From: Macrotis lagotis
Lineage: Eukaryota > Chordata > Mammalia > Peramelemorphia > Peramelidae
DNA: 64,000 nucleotides
Direction: 5' to 3'
Assembly: GCF_037893015.1 (NCBI RefSeq)
Contig: NC_133661.1
Span: 244,849,503-244,913,502, forward strand
The notes beneath the pieces are model-generated. The model was not told the origin of the DNA. It did no database searches and saw nothing but the letters and a program-made list of their open reading frames with translations. Positions 46,563-57,954 of this stretch are shown piece after piece; the stretch's first letter is position 1; every line of letters starts with the position of its first letter. The position numbers and the translations under genes were made by a program.

Positions 46563-47483
46563 ATTGTCCAGAGAATCACTCTGACGTACCACCTCACACC
46601 TCTCAGAGTGGTCAATATGACCAGAAAGGATAATGATCATTGTTAGAAGGATTGTGGGAAATCTGGGACACTATTACATTGTTGATGGAGCTGTGAACTC
46701 ATCCAACCTTTCTGGAGAGAAATTTGGAACTATGCCCAAAGGGTAACAAAAATGTGCATACCCTTTGATCCAGCAATACCACTATTGGATCTATACTCTG
46801 AAGAGATGATGAGAAAGGGTAAAATCATCACTTGTACAAAAATATTCGTTAGCAGTCCTGTTTGTGGTGGCAAAGAATTGGAAATCAAGTAAATGTCCTT
46901 CAATTGGGGAATGGCTTAGCAAACTGTGGTACATGTATGTCATGGAACACTATTGTTCTATTAAAAACCAGGAGAAACGGGAATTCAGGGAAGCCTTAGA
47001 GGGATTTGTATGAACTGATGCTGAGTGAGATGAGCAGAACCAGAAAAACACTGTATACCCTAACAGCAACATGGGGGTGATGTTCAACCTTGGTAGACTT
47101 GCTCGTTCCATCAGTGCAACAGCCAGGGACAATTTTGAGCTGTCTGCAATGGAGAATACCATCTGTATCCAGATAAAGAGCCATGGAGTTCGAACAAATT
47201 TCAAGGACTATTCCCTTTAATTTAGAAAAAAGAACCAAGATATCTTATTGTCTGATCTTGTTATTTCTTATGTTTTTTGTTTCTTCCTTAAGAATGTGAT
47301 TTCTCTCTCATCAGACTCAGTTTGGATCAAAGTACAACATGGAAACAAAATAAAGACTGACAGATTGCTTTCTGTAGGGGGTGGGAGGGTGGGGGAGAGG
47401 GAAGTAAGATTGGGAGAAAAATTGTAAAACTCAAAACTCAAATAAAATCTTTAAAAATTAAAAAAAAATTGTCCAGAGAATCA
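46562..47483 (+). mobile_element. 5'-truncated L1 with 17-bp TSD
   Basis: Flanks aattgtccagagaatca lie at 46562-46578 and 47467-47483, perfect. The 888-bp insert starts within the ORF2 C-terminus (ACACCTCTCAGAGTGGTCAA region), carries 'taccctttgatccagcaata', then the 3'UTR and poly-A signal 'aataaaatctttaaaaatta'. Close relative of the L1 at 14.46 kb. Minus-strand frames 46950-47238 are antisense to it. Confidence 0.97.
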
Positions 47484-47564
47484 GAAGGCAGAATGAAGCA
47501 CATTTGGTTGTAGTTAATACAAGACTTTGCTTTACTTTACTCTGCTTGGTTAATGGGTTTTCCT

Positions 47565-47730
47565 TTTCATTGGATTTTTTTGGGTTTTGCAGGGCAATGG
47601 AGTTAAGTGACTTGCCCAAGGTCACACAGCTAGGTACTTATTAAGTGTCTAAGGCTGAATTTGAACTCAGGTCCTCCTGATTCCAGGGTTGGTACTTTAT
47701 CTTTATCCACTGTGCCACCTAGCTGCCCCT
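47565..47730 (-). repeat. short marsupial SINE, antisense
   Basis: 'gggcaatggagttaagtgac', 'ttgcccaaggtcacacagct' and 'tccactgtgccacctagctg'. A small 'ctttat' duplication lies in the head. Confidence 0.93.
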
Positions 47731-47749
47731 CATGTTAAACAATCCTACT

Positions 47750-47815
47750 GTAAAATGAATGCCAGTCTAGATGACTTCAAAAATGCCTTCCATCTCTAAA
47801 TCTATGTTCTATACT
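47750..47815 (+). repeat. MIR 3' terminal fragment
   Basis: 'tgccagtctagatgacttca' and 'tgccttccatctctaaatct', ending 'atgttctatac'. Confidence 0.45.
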
Positions 47816-48198
47816 ATAGTACTACAAAAGATCTGAGATCCAAATAACAACCTACTTGAACCAGATCTCTAATATTCTGTTCAATCTTGAGATTCATATG
47901 GGCTAAGATAAATTTTGCCTTTCCATTATATGTTAATATAGGAGTATATAAAGGCAAATTAATAATGAAAACAAAAGTACCAAAAGGGAATGTTTAGCCT
48001 ACTTAGGAAATTAGACTTTTGAATACTTTTAACCAGCTGGACAGCATCATTTTAGATGCAATGAATTACAAATGATTCTAATCTACTCAGTCAAGCAGGT
48101 CTAAGAAGATTTCTACTTGGAAACACTTTGTTTCCAATTGTTCTGTCTATTCTTATAGGATTTAGAAATGCATATGTTTTTAAAAATTTTAATAAATC

Positions 48199-48354
48199 GG
48201 GGCAGCTAGGTGGCATAGTGGATAAAGCACCGGCTTTGGAGTCAGGAGTACCTGGGTTCAAATCCCGTCTCCGACACTTAATAATTACCTAGCTGTGTGG
48301 CCTTGGGCAAGCCACTTAACCCCGTTTGCCTTGCAAAAACCTAAAAAAAAATTT
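48199..48354 (+). repeat. short marsupial SINE
   Basis: A full, low-divergence copy. TSD ttttaataaatc at 48187-48198 and 48355-48366. Confidence 0.96.
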
Positions 48355-48639
48355 TTTTAATAAATCAAACTTTCTAACAAGCCTTTTTACCTTGTACATA
48401 TCAAACTAGTGAATTCCAGTAATAGTCTTTAATTCCAAAATTTGAAAAATATTCTATAACTTAAGAAAAATGTGTATGAGTGGATGGTGTGCATGTGAAC
48501 ACACAAGCATTTCCCATCATCATGGTGATTTCAGAGTTTTAAGACAATATGAATGAAAGCTTCTGAAAGCTATCAAAGTAATATTTCCATTTGCTTTATT
48601 CATCACAGTTCAGTTCATGTCTTTCTTCCTCCATGAAGA

Positions 48640-48975
48640 CTGGTTATTCTGTTAGCCTTTCCATTTCAATCTAGCATATAGGAATCTTGTCTTCCTCTGA
48701 CTTCATAGCACTTATTATCTGTTTCACTCATTGGGCAATTAATCATATACTGTGCAGCACTGTGACATCTCTTAGAGTATTGTCTCCAATTGTTATTCAA
48801 TTCTTGAACTGTTGCTCAAATTTTTATGTGCATGATTCGCCTTTCTAACTAGACTGTAAGATTCTAGAAGATAGGGCTTATAGCCACAATTTCTTTTTCC
48901 CCTAAAATACCTTATACAGTAGAAGTACTTTTCTACATAAGAAGTGCTCAATCAAGGTTTAGGGACTGGTTAGTA
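48640..48975 (+). repeat. L2 LINE 3' end
   Basis: 'cttatagccacaatttcttt'-type region preceded by 'ctagactgtaagattctaga' and followed by 'aagaagtgctcaatcaaggt', the L2 3'UTR pattern ('actgtaagctccttgagggcaggg...taagcgctcaataaat'). Confidence 0.65.
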
Positions 48976-49262
48976 GATATGACTTCCTCATTCTCTGTGT
49001 GTCTGCAGAAGATTCAAGGAAGTATATGGCTGTCTTCATCATTTATTGCTTCAGAAGATCAATGAGCACAAACATCCTATACCTCTGCTTCCAATCAGGA
49101 ATAAAGTGGAGAAAATAAAACACGCTACAGTAGGGTTTTGATTCTAAAAAACAGAGAAGTCTAGGAAAACCAAAATTCTGAAGAATAAGACTCAAGGTCT
49201 AAGATTTATTACTCTTTGAGATATTTTAAAGTCCTGAGGGCTTTAGGACTCTATACATTGGC

Positions 49263-49285
49263 GGGGGGGGGGGGGGGGGGGGGGG
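49263..49285. repeat. G23 homopolymer
   Basis: The longest of many G-runs in the window. Length may be unreliable. Confidence 0.9.
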
Positions 49286-49289
49286 CACC

Positions 49290-49420
49290 ATAGTGGTGAG
49301 GATTATCAATGGATTTAGCATCAGAGGACCAAAAGGTCAGTTCTTGTTCTCCTGTATATTAATTGACTGACCTTAGGCATGTCACATCCCCTCTCCTTGT
49401 AATGGGGGAGGAAATAAGCA
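49290..49420 (+). repeat. MIR-type SINE relic
   Basis: 'agcatcagaggaccaaaagg' and 'gactgaccttaggcatgtca' match a diverged MIR head and core. Confidence 0.5.
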
Positions 49421-49421
49421 G

Positions 49422-49682
49422 TTATTAAATGATTGCCATGCACCAGGTATTGAACTAAGTACTATTATGAAGAATAGCTCCAAAATATCCTTACAATGAC
49501 CCTAGGAATTAGGTGTTATTATCCTTACCTTACATTTAAGGAAATTAAGGAAAACAAAGGGAAAACATTAACCAGACCAGAGTTACACAGTTAGAAAATA
49601 TCTGAGGTTGGGTGTAAACTTAGATCTTCTTAACTCCAAGTCCTATGTCCAATATATTAGGCCACACAGCTGCCTCTTTAGA
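49422..49682 (-). repeat. MIR/THER-type SINE
   Basis: 'gccatgcaccaggtattgaa', 'tccttacaatgaccctagga', 'ttacatttaaggaaattaag' and 'ggccacacagctgcctcttt' give complement order from tail to head. Confidence 0.75.
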
Positions 49683-49717
49683 GTACTGTTTTTGTATCTA
49701 AAAAATGAAAAGTTTGG

Positions 49718-49855
49718 GGGCAACTAGGTGATACAATGGATAGAACACCAACCCTAGTTTCAGGAGGACCTGAATTCAAATGTGGCCTCAGACACTAACT
49801 GTATGACCTTGGGCAAGTCACTTAATTTTGATTGTCTCAAAAAAATTAAAGGTTG
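49718..49855 (+). repeat. tRNA-headed marsupial SINE
   Basis: 'gggcaactaggtgatacaat', 'gacctgaattcaaatgtggc' and 'gaccttgggcaagtcactta'. Older and more diverged than the abundant type. Confidence 0.9.
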
Positions 49856-49859
49856 GCCA

Positions 49860-50500
49860 GATGATCTCTCTAGTCCTTTCTATTTCTACAGTATGAGATT
49901 CTCTAAAAAATATGGTACTTTCCATCACCAAGGAGAGCCCTAGGACTGGTTAAAAAAAACACTCATTATAGAGAGCAGAGACATAGAAAAGGGAAATATT
50001 TTTATAAGATTGCAGGAGGTGGAAGAATGAAAGGTATCAAGTAGTCAAGAGAGTCAAGGACATTTTATCAATAGGGAGATTTGTTCTGGTAAAGAAGACC
50101 ACTAAAAACAGAAGAATGGTTTCAGACACCTCTCAAAGCAGCCAAAATAATACCCTATCCCACTCTTCCCTAGCCTAGATTCATCAGAATTCAAAAATTA
50201 GAAAGGAATAATGACAATTGGAACATGGATATCCTCCAGAATCAAGAAAAGGGACATGGGTCTGCTACCCTAAGTAGACCTCTGGGAGGCAGCTGATTAA
50301 TAACTGCAAATTCTGTTGTGCCAGGTCAGCACCTTTATATCCATTTACCCAAGAAGTTAAATATCCAAGGTAAATTCAAAAGCTGCTGTTCAAACTCTGA
50401 TCAGATCAACTTGGCTGCACCAGACAAAACTGATCTTATCTGAATGGTGACTTGATCCACTTTGGAAAGCAGAACTCATTACAATAATAAGAAAAGACAG
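49860..50500. other. no recognised feature
   Basis: Unique-looking sequence; no gene supported. Confidence 0.4.
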
Positions 50501-50590
50501 AAATGGAAGGAAGAACAATCACAGTGGCAGCAAGAAAGAATTCACTTCACTATCATTTCAGAGGATTAATTCTAAGCTTCTAGCCGATAA

Positions 50591-50838
50591 ACTTCATTTT
50601 TCACTCAGTGAAAGGTCCAGAATCGGAAATTGTTCTGGCCAACTTGCAGAATATATGTCTTTGCTGCTTAATTTGCAATCTATTCTGCCTCCCTCTACCA
50701 AAATCAACTCCATTTGTCTAATGGTCCCAGAGATGACTCCTTTGGCAAGCCGTCCATCATGAAGCTTTAGAAGACACACTTTGTTTAAACTAAATCCATG
50801 CAGGGTGAGTATGAGTGTCCAACCCATGCTTAAACCTG
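50591..50838 (-). other. open segment with acceptor-like site, possible exon or unknown repeat
   Basis: On the minus strand a polypyrimidine-AG (ttcttaattctttgcag) ends at about 50839. It is followed by a 77-codon open frame (MGWTLILTLHGFSLNKVCLL... to ...LDLSLSEK). I recognise no domain. On the plus strand the same segment holds a good donor-like gcagggtgagt at about 50800. Could be a lost exon, an unclassified repeat, or chance. Confidence 0.2.
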
Positions 50839-50925
50839 CAAAGAATTAAGAATTGAACATATGTGCATGTAAGAAGAAAGAATTGATCAACAAGCACTGG
50901 TTAAGTAGTAACTTTAGGTAAAAGA

Positions 50926-51058
50926 CAACCATGTGGTTCAGTAAATAGAGCCCTGAATTCAAGTCCATCTTCAGATACCAGTTTTGTGACCCTGGATAAG
51001 TAATTTCACCTGTGTTTACTTTGATCCACTGGAGAAGGAAATAGCAGACCATTCCAGT
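50926..51058 (+). repeat. SINE with RTE-like tail
   Basis: 'ccatgtggttcagtaaatag', 'ttttgtgaccctggataagt' and 'actggagaaggaaatagcag' then 'accattccagt', where it meets the next repeat. Confidence 0.8.
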
Positions 51059-51665
51059 GTTGTTTGTCCCTAGTTTTAGAAGAGGACCAAGGATATTGTG
51101 GGTGATATATTGACTAGCTCATAAATTAAATTTAAGAGAGGCAGATTTACAGAAAGTCATCAGTCTCATTCTCTCTTCCTGAGTCACTGAAGTCCAAGAC
51201 AAAAGTCAGATCAACTAACAACGTCCAACAATGTAGTGGATAACACTGTTGTCTTCGATGTTTGACCAAGCTCTAAGTGCTCCATAATACCTACTGCAGT
51301 CACCTCTGTGACTGTTGTAATAAATTGTTTTCATCTACACTTTCCACAGGGGAAAGTCCATCCCCCTAACTCAAAAACAGTTCTGAGGCTTGTTGGTTAG
51401 TTTGAATTTATTTAGCCCATCTGCCAAGACATCTTACCTGGCAGGGGCCAATATATGGAACCACAGGTAGAAGTTGGGTTCCAGGTGGACACCAAAGATG
51501 AATGAGCAACCCTGAAAGGGCTTGGCAAGCCCTCACAACAAAGATTCTAGTCTTCCTGAGCACTCCAGACATCCTACCACTTATTTGACAAGAAAACCCC
51601 ATGGACCATATTAGCATACTATGGTCCACAGGGTTATCAAGGGTCAGACACAATTGAAGTACTGA
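51059..51665 (-). repeat. composite marsupial repeat (SINE tail plus RTE-like segment)
   Basis: The left part is the antisense of the long tail seen at 5.9-6.2 kb ('gttgtttgtccctagtttta', 'gaagaggaccaaggat'). It continues into a longer unit with 'agattctagtcttcctgagc' and 'caagaaaaccccatggacca', ending at 'gggtcagacacaattgaagt', similar to the RTE/BovB-type 3' motif. I believe this is one known marsupial repeat but cannot name it. The minus frame 51408-51653 lies inside it. Confidence 0.55.
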
Positions 51666-51865
51666 ACGATAACTATAGAAAAGACATTATGCTAGGCATT
51701 GGAATATAATGAAAATAATGAAATAGGTGCAATCAAGGAAACTGATAATCAGGTAATCAATCCTAAACTACATATTGAAGAAAACATGTCCTTTCTAGAA
51801 CTGATCTGTCCTTTCCTGTGGTCCAACACATAATAATCCATAAAAAGATAGAAAATAATAATAAC

Positions 51866-52062
51866 TAGCAAATATATAGTCCTAGGCACTTTACAAACGT
51901 TATCATAATTCACAATTCCAGGAGCTAAGTTATTATTCCCATTTTGCAGATATGAAAAACTAAGACATAGGGAGGTTGTGCTTTGCCAAGGTTCACAATG
52001 CTAGTTTAGTGTATTAAGCCAACTTTTAACTCAAGACTTACTAACTTTAACAAACTATTTCC
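51866..52062 (-). repeat. MIR-type SINE
   Basis: 'atatagtcctaggcacttta', 'ttattcccattttgcagata' and 'gttgtgctttgccaaggttc' are MIR complement. Confidence 0.75.
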
Positions 52063-52169
52063 CCACATATCTACCTTCTGATGAAATGAGTAATCATAGC
52101 AAAAGCAGAATAAGCATATTTTCTTACTTCTAATAGAAGTAAACACATTGCATTGTGTCCAGTGAAAAT

Positions 52170-52312
52170 TAGATTTGTAGAGGAAGGGTTAATTGTGATC
52201 TTGGGCAAGTCATTAAATGTCCATAGATCTCAGTTTCCTCTTCTATAGAATTAGGAGATTGTATTAGATAATTTTTAAGGTCCATTCCAACCCTAGATCT
52301 ATGATCCTATGA
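52170..52312 (+). repeat. MIR-type SINE 3' half
   Basis: 'gatcttgggcaagtcattaa', 'atctcagtttcctcttctat' and 'aaggtccattccaaccctag' with 'atctatgatcc'. Confidence 0.75.
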
Positions 52313-52453
52313 CTGTCAATTATTCTAAGCTAAGGCATATAATAGACAATCTTGGTCATGTATTATTTTAAATGATTACCTTGGTCATGTTCACTGATGA
52401 AGTAGAGACAGAATTAACTTACAGTTTTCAAACTCTCTCCAAGGATCCCTATG

Positions 52454-52456
<3 letters not shown>

Positions 52457-52492
<36 letters not shown>

Positions 52493-52500
52493 ATGCATGC
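52457..52500. repeat. (AT)n microsatellite
   Basis: About 13 TA units, then gtatgtatatgcatgc. Confidence 0.95.
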
Positions 52501-52592
52501 AGTTACTTATATAGTCAGCATTCTTTAATGTAGGATCCATGCTCATTGACTTTCTTCCATGCATGCAGAAGATAGGTAGAAATTGAGCTTCT

Positions 52593-52744
52593 AGGGTGGC
52601 TAGGTGATGTAGTGGATAAAGCACCAGCCTTGGAATCAGGAGTGCCTGAGTTCAAATCCGGTCTCCGACACTTTATAATTACCTTGCTGTGTGGCCTTGG
52701 GCAAGCCACTTAACCCCATTTGCCTTGCAAAAACCTTAAAAAAA
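52593..52744 (+). repeat. short marsupial SINE
   Basis: Full copy. TSD aattgagcttct at 52581-52592 and 52745-52756. Minus-strand frames here are antisense SINE readings. Confidence 0.96.
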
Positions 52745-52754
52745 AATTGAGCTT

Positions 52755-52885
52755 CTTCTGTATAAAATTTAAGTTCTTTAAAGGCCAGAACTGACCCCTT
52801 CATTTTTGTCTCTGTATCCACAGGGTCATCACAAAGTAATGTTTAATGACTAACAAGTAATAGAACTTAATAAAGCAATTTGAAT
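52755..52885 (+). repeat. L2 LINE 3' end fragment
   Basis: 'agttctttaaaggccagaac', 'catttttgtctctgtatcca' and 'cagggtcatcacaaagtaat' follow the L2 3' terminus. Confidence 0.55.
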
Positions 52886-53149
52886 TGATCATATGATATA
52901 ATAGATTCCAAATTCAGTGTTCCTCACTCTATCATAATTGCCTATCCTTCCTGTTTTATTTGACTTTTGACAGTATGACCTCTGACCTAAATATGGCTAT
53001 GGTATTTTCCTAATTTTTCTGATCCTATTTAAAAATCAACCTTAAGATGTCCATCTGACCTATGACATTGATCCACTCCCTCATATCTTTTTTAGAACCC
53101 AGACTTAGACACCAGTATTTCACATTTTAGTAATATGCTAAATGATGAA

Positions 53150-53262
53150 AACAGCTTAGAGTAATAGATAGAGATCTGGTCAACAGGAAGATTTGAGTTC
53201 AAAGTCCACTGCTGTACAAATAGAGGCTATATGACAGTGTGCAAACCCCAAACAACTTTCTA
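53150..53262 (+). repeat. tRNA-headed SINE relic
   Basis: 'agtaatagatagagatctgg', 'agatttgagttcaaagtcca' and 'gaggctatatgacagtgtgc'. Confidence 0.6.
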
Positions 53263-53569
53263 TGATTATAAGTAGCACAATAAGAACAGAGCTTCAGTCA
53301 TAGAGGAAGTCCCTCACTAGGGGTTCCCTTACAAATGAAATCATAAGTTCAGTCAAAAACAACTTTTTCATAGTAACAATAACTGGTATTTCAATAAGGA
53401 TAGGGGCATGATGTGATTTCATTGACACATAAATAATTTCAAGATAAGCAAATTCTTTCTACCAATGCAGGCCAACCCCTTCTCTGTAAAATTCTTACAA
53501 AGTTGTCTGGGCTAAAATTAATTTGTCTAGGGAGACACATCAAGTATGGATAAGAAATAGTACTTCAAC

Positions 53570-53960
53570 ACAATTCTTCCTAATTTGAAGGAAAGCTCTT
53601 TTCCCACTAAGCCCTGTTTCAGATGTGATAGATTTCAAAATCTTGTCTTTCCAGCGATGTGATGCTAGAACTTCCTTCAATAGCTGGGCCTCCTCTTCCT
53701 AGAATATTCTAATATCCCTGCAGTCTCCTTATTCTGGAATATCCCTCCACAAGGCATGCCGTCACCTTCTCCCATTGATAAGTTCCTCCAAAAACTTCCA
53801 TCTTATTTAGAGTCCAAGTTGGTCATATTTCATTCCTTCCTACAGTTATTTCTGACTTTCTGGACATCAAAATCATGCATCTATACTGGATACCACCATT
53901 GTACATATGCCCATCCTCTACTCCAGTCACACTTAAACACACAGATCATCTTTCTTGAGA
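53570..53960 (+). repeat. possible L2 LINE relic
   Basis: 'cctcctcttcctagaatatt', 'ataagttcctccaaaaactt' and 'ccatcttatttagagtccaa' loosely match the L2 3' region. Low certainty. Confidence 0.4.
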
Positions 53961-54035
53961 TTTTTGCATGTATATACATATGCATAAACATATATGTTTA
54001 TCTACAAAAAAACTATACATATATCTTTCCAATTT

Positions 54036-54036
54036 A

Positions 54037-54102
<66 letters not shown>

Positions 54103-54106
54103 GTAT
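54036..54106. repeat. (AT)n-(GTAT)n microsatellite
   Basis: About 55 bp of AT followed by gtatgtatgtatgtat. It produces artefactual YIYIYI open frames on both strands. Confidence 0.97.
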
Positions 54107-54361
54107 CCAGCACCACTGCCTGGGACACATTTCATTTCTTCATTCCTTCCTTCTATACATCTATCCATCCACTACGCAAATCTTCCTCTTGACATTCAGA
54201 TTGCACTTTTAAATTTATGAAGTGATTTATTTACATTACCTCATTTGAGAACCCCAACTTTATGCTAGATCAATAGCACAAATATGTTTATCTCCTTTTA
54301 TATATGAAAAAAACTAAAATTCATAGAGCTAAAGGGATCATACATGATTAAAAAAGTAATT

Positions 54362-54612
54362 GACTGACAGCTAAATACATGCACTTACTATGTACCAGAC
54401 AATGTGCAGAATGTTTACAATTATTGTCTCATTTGATTTTCACAATTACCCTAGGAGATCAGTGGCATCATTACATCCCCTTTTGCAGAGGAGGAAACTG
54501 AGGGAAACAGCTAAAGTGACTTGCTAGCTAGAATGTTTCTAAGGCTAAAATTGAAATCAGTTCTTCTTGACTACAGGTCAAGTTCATTCCACTGTGCTAC
54601 CTAATTGCATGG
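54362..54612 (-). repeat. MIR/THER-type SINE
   Basis: 'ttactatgtaccagacaatg', 'ttgcagaggaggaaactgag', 'aaagtgacttgctagctaga' and 'ccactgtgctacctaattgc' give a nearly full-length antisense copy. Confidence 0.85.
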
Positions 54613-54614
54613 AA

Positions 54615-55315
54615 AGAACATTATGATTTTTTGACTCTTAGAGATCACAATAATTTCCTTTATCAGTCTCAATTAAAAATTGTCTGAATGACTTTCCTAG
54701 CAATTACCAGTCTTTTTTTTTTTCAGTCATGACTTGCTGACTATCAGACCAGGCTAACTTAGGATGGACTCTCACCAGACTGAGAAAAAAATAAGGGTAG
54801 CTAAAACAATGACAGAAAGCAGCTTCTATGCTGAGACTGGTCCTTCCTGCTAGCACTATTTTCCTGTGGTTCAATCATGCTCATCCCCTTCTTTTTCAGT
54901 GTCTATGGATTTTCTGACTGCTGAGCACAGTTTAGAACTTATATGACTTCTCTTGTTCATCTCCTCCATTCTATCAGGTAGCTGCTGTTATCTTACACAG
55001 GCTTTGGATGCCCTTGCTTGATCTCTCTGGAATCTATATTCCGCTCATTTCTGTCTCCTTAGCTGACTGCTGACTCACTGCATCACTGACCCTTGCTGTT
55101 TTCTTATTCTGAACTTAACAAATATCAAATGACTTTTTCCATACTCAAAGTAGAATAAGAAAAAGGAACTTGGTATGTAGCTGAGAATCTCTTGTATGTA
55201 CAGTTTGCTCTGCCTTTTTTGACAAGTAACTTTCAAAGCTATCCTGCTTTTTTTTTACCTTCTCAATTTCCTTCTATTCTCTGAGACAAATTTTTTAAAA
55301 TGTTTCAGTAATTTT
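54615..55315. other. no recognised feature
   Basis: Pyrimidine-rich unique-looking DNA; no supported gene. Confidence 0.4.
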
Positions 55316-55337
55316 TATTTCTTTTCTCTTTCTTTTC

Positions 55338-55375
<38 letters not shown>

Positions 55376-55508
55376 CAAGGCAATGAGGTTAAGTGGCTTG
55401 CCCAAGGCCACACAGCTAGGTAATTATTAAGTGGTGAGGTCGGATTTGAACCCAGGTACTCCTGACTCCAGGGCCAGTGCTCTATCTACTGCGCCACCTA
55501 GCCACTCC
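55338..55508 (-). repeat. short marsupial SINE, antisense
   Basis: T-rich tail, core 'ggcttgcccaaggccacaca' and head 'ctactgcgccacctagccac'. The insertion site is itself T/C-rich, so the TSD is uncertain. Confidence 0.94.
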
Positions 55509-55841
55509 CTTTCTTTTCCTTTTTAGCAATCCTATTGATAGCCCCTCTACTATCATGCACAATTGTAAAAATAAAAGCAAAACAAAAACAAAACCTGTGT
55601 TATAAATTTAATCAAATAAAGTAAATCCCCACACTGGCCATATCCAAAATTGCTATACCTCATAAAGGCTGGCATGTTTCATCATTAATCCTATGTATTC
55701 ATGGTCCTGACCCTCAGAATTAAGGAATGTTCTCCTTCCCTTGTCCCAAGCTTTTTATTTAGTTACATGACCAACTTCCACCTGAAAATCAGCATGATGA
55801 CTACTCTTTCAGAAGAGTCTAATTTGAAAGGATCACATGTA

Positions 55842-55995
55842 GGGGGCAGCTAGGTGGCACAATGGATAGAGCATCGGCCCTGGAGTCAGGAGTACCTAAG
55901 TTCAAATCCGGCCTCAGACACTTAATAATTACCTAGCTGTGTGGCCTTGGGCAAGCCACTTAACCCCACTGCCTTGAAAAATCTAAAAAAAAAAA
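55842..55995 (+). repeat. short marsupial SINE
   Basis: Perfect 15-bp TSD aaaggatcacatgta at 55827-55841 and 55996-56010. A full copy with A15-type tail. Confidence 0.97.
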
Positions 55996-56109
55996 AAAGG
56001 ATCACATGTACATCTCATAGATGGAAAACTTTTCTAGTTCTGTTAAGTGGGATAGTCTAGCTTCAGTCAATCATTGTGAACATAAAGGTAATTTTTACTT
56101 TCCAAGATC

Positions 56110-56310
56110 ATAACCAGACCCACTTGAATTCAAATTCTACTTTTTAAGTTGTGTGATCCGGGGGGAAAAAAAATCACTTAACCTCAATTTCCTCATCCAC
56201 AAATGAGAACAGTAACAGCATCAATTCCACAGTGCTGTGAAGATTGACTGAAATAATACCTAGAAAGCACTTTATAAGACTAAAGTCACAATATAAATGC
56301 TAGCTTTTGT
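56110..56310 (+). repeat. MIR-type SINE
   Basis: 'cacttaacctcaatttcctc', 'agtgctgtgaagattgactg' and 'tacctagaaagcactttata' then 'aaatgctagctttt' are in order. Confidence 0.75.
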
Positions 56311-56355
56311 TATTATTATTACTATTATTGTTGTTGTTGTTGTTGTTGTTGTTGC
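56308..56355. repeat. (ATT)n(GTT)n microsatellite at a SINE tail
   Basis: It extends the 3' end of the MIR copy. Confidence 0.9.
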
Positions 56356-56359
56356 CATT

Positions 56360-57300
56360 TTAAGAGAAAATGAAGACTATTGAGTATCTTGGCCAAAGAC
56401 AAATATGGCTGGGACAAGACTAAAACTCAGGTCTTCAGATTCCAAGTAGAATACTTTTCACTTTTCTACCCTTCTTCTAAAGTATACACAGTCAATTTAT
56501 CTATCCACTTAAGAGTTGAGGAAACTGAAGTCAGAAAAATAAAGTGTTTTGCCCAAACTCACAGTAGCAATACATACTACAAAAACATCGGTTTCTTTGC
56601 AAGGCAGACTTTATATGTTTGCTCCTTAGTTTTGATTCATAGATTTGAGGTAACTGTTCTGAACAGGGGTCACTAATTAGAAGGGAGGGAGGGTTCCTTC
56701 TCTTCATACTATGCTCCAAGGGACAGCTCTTGATGAACATTTAGTCCGAGCTGCTCCACTTGAGTCTCCTGAATCGGCAAAGAATCTTCAGGTCCCATCC
56801 AAACCATCTTTGTGCCTAAGTTTGTCCTGGGAGTCTCCCATTGAATCCCTCACCCCAGCCCCCAACAGCACTGACCCATTTCTGCCACTTGCACTGTGTG
56901 GGTTCCAGGCTAAATGGAAGCCAGGCAACCACTTGGAATCTTAATGAGAACAAGTTCCTTTCATCATGTTGTCATTTCATATTTCACCACGTTGACAGTG
57001 AAGGCACAGGAGACCCTAAAGGAAATTTCTGCTTTATAGGTAGGGTGCTGCAAGGGAGAGAAAGGAACAGACTACTCCCATCTATGTTAACAAAAAAAAA
57101 AAACAAACCTCTTCCTCCAGAACTTGAGCCCCCAAGAAGAAGCAGCGTCACTGGGAATATTCCTCCTAGAGACCAAACGAGAGAAATAGGAGAAAACTAA
57201 ATGCACTACTTTTCCCCTAAGTTAAAATGGGGTTTGGTTCAAAGGAGATGGAAAGAGGGCAAGAAGGGAGGAGGCACCCTCTTCACAACCAAGCTCCCGC
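56360..57300. other. unique sequence with relic MIR at left
   Basis: 56375-56600 has weak MIR-like phrases ('gttgaggaaactgaagtcag', 'gcccaaactcacagtagcaa'). 56700-57300 is repeat-free. Overlapping open frames (56711-57200) have no known domain. Confidence 0.4.
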
Positions 57301-57309
57301 ATGTTCTCC

Positions 57310-57520
57310 AATACAAACAGAGCTGGCCTCAGGGCATCATAGAAATTGCTATTATAAATTCAGATGGTGCACCAGGGGGTGCCTCATTTCCTATTATTGT
57401 AGTTGGTCTCGTGAGCTGTTTGGGCAATAGGATTGCAAAAGTGCAAGCACTACCCCCGGGGGCACCGTTGCAAACACATTATTCTAAAGCACTGCAATAA
57501 AGCATGAACTCAAACAACTT
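57310..57520. promoter_or_regulatory. candidate conserved non-coding element with CTCF-like motif
   Basis: A GC-balanced unique block. gcaccagggggtgc (about 57368-57381, plus strand) matches the CTCF core CCACCAGGGGGCGC at 12 of 14. A second C/G palindrome, 'acccccgggggcaccg', lies about 80 bp on. No repeats overlap. Confidence 0.35.
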
Positions 57521-57954
57521 CACTGAAATGAAGATTAATATGGAACATGTGTACTTGAGTCCTGCACACCACCTCTTCCATCATAGCCCATACCCTTCTC
57601 CCCTCTCCCCTTGGCATCCAGAAACCCCACGATCAAATGGAACAAGGCAGCAAATTAAAGAGCCAGCCAAACTGTGAGGGCTAGGACTCAGGCTCTGACA
57701 AGACTCCTTTGGCCCTCCCAATGATCTGTTGGCTAAAGGACCTAATATCATTTTTGAAGGAAAGCACAGCAAAGAGCTTAAGGAACAGGTCAAAGTACAA
57801 GAAAAGAAAAGAGAATGTCCAACCAATTTAGGGAAATCTATAAATAAGGAAAAGATTCAGAGAGAGATTGCTGTTGGAATTTCATTACAATTTTTCTAAG
57901 AGGTAGAAGTAGGATTTTCCCCTTGGCAGGCATGACCTAGTTGGAAAAGTTTTC

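Noticed and set aside
53946-54212. YIYIYI open frames on both strands
   Set aside because: Produced by the (AT)n microsatellite.
56841-57200. 119-residue plus-strand open frame
   Set aside because: Low-complexity K/P content and no domain; overlapping frames on the same strand are equally long.
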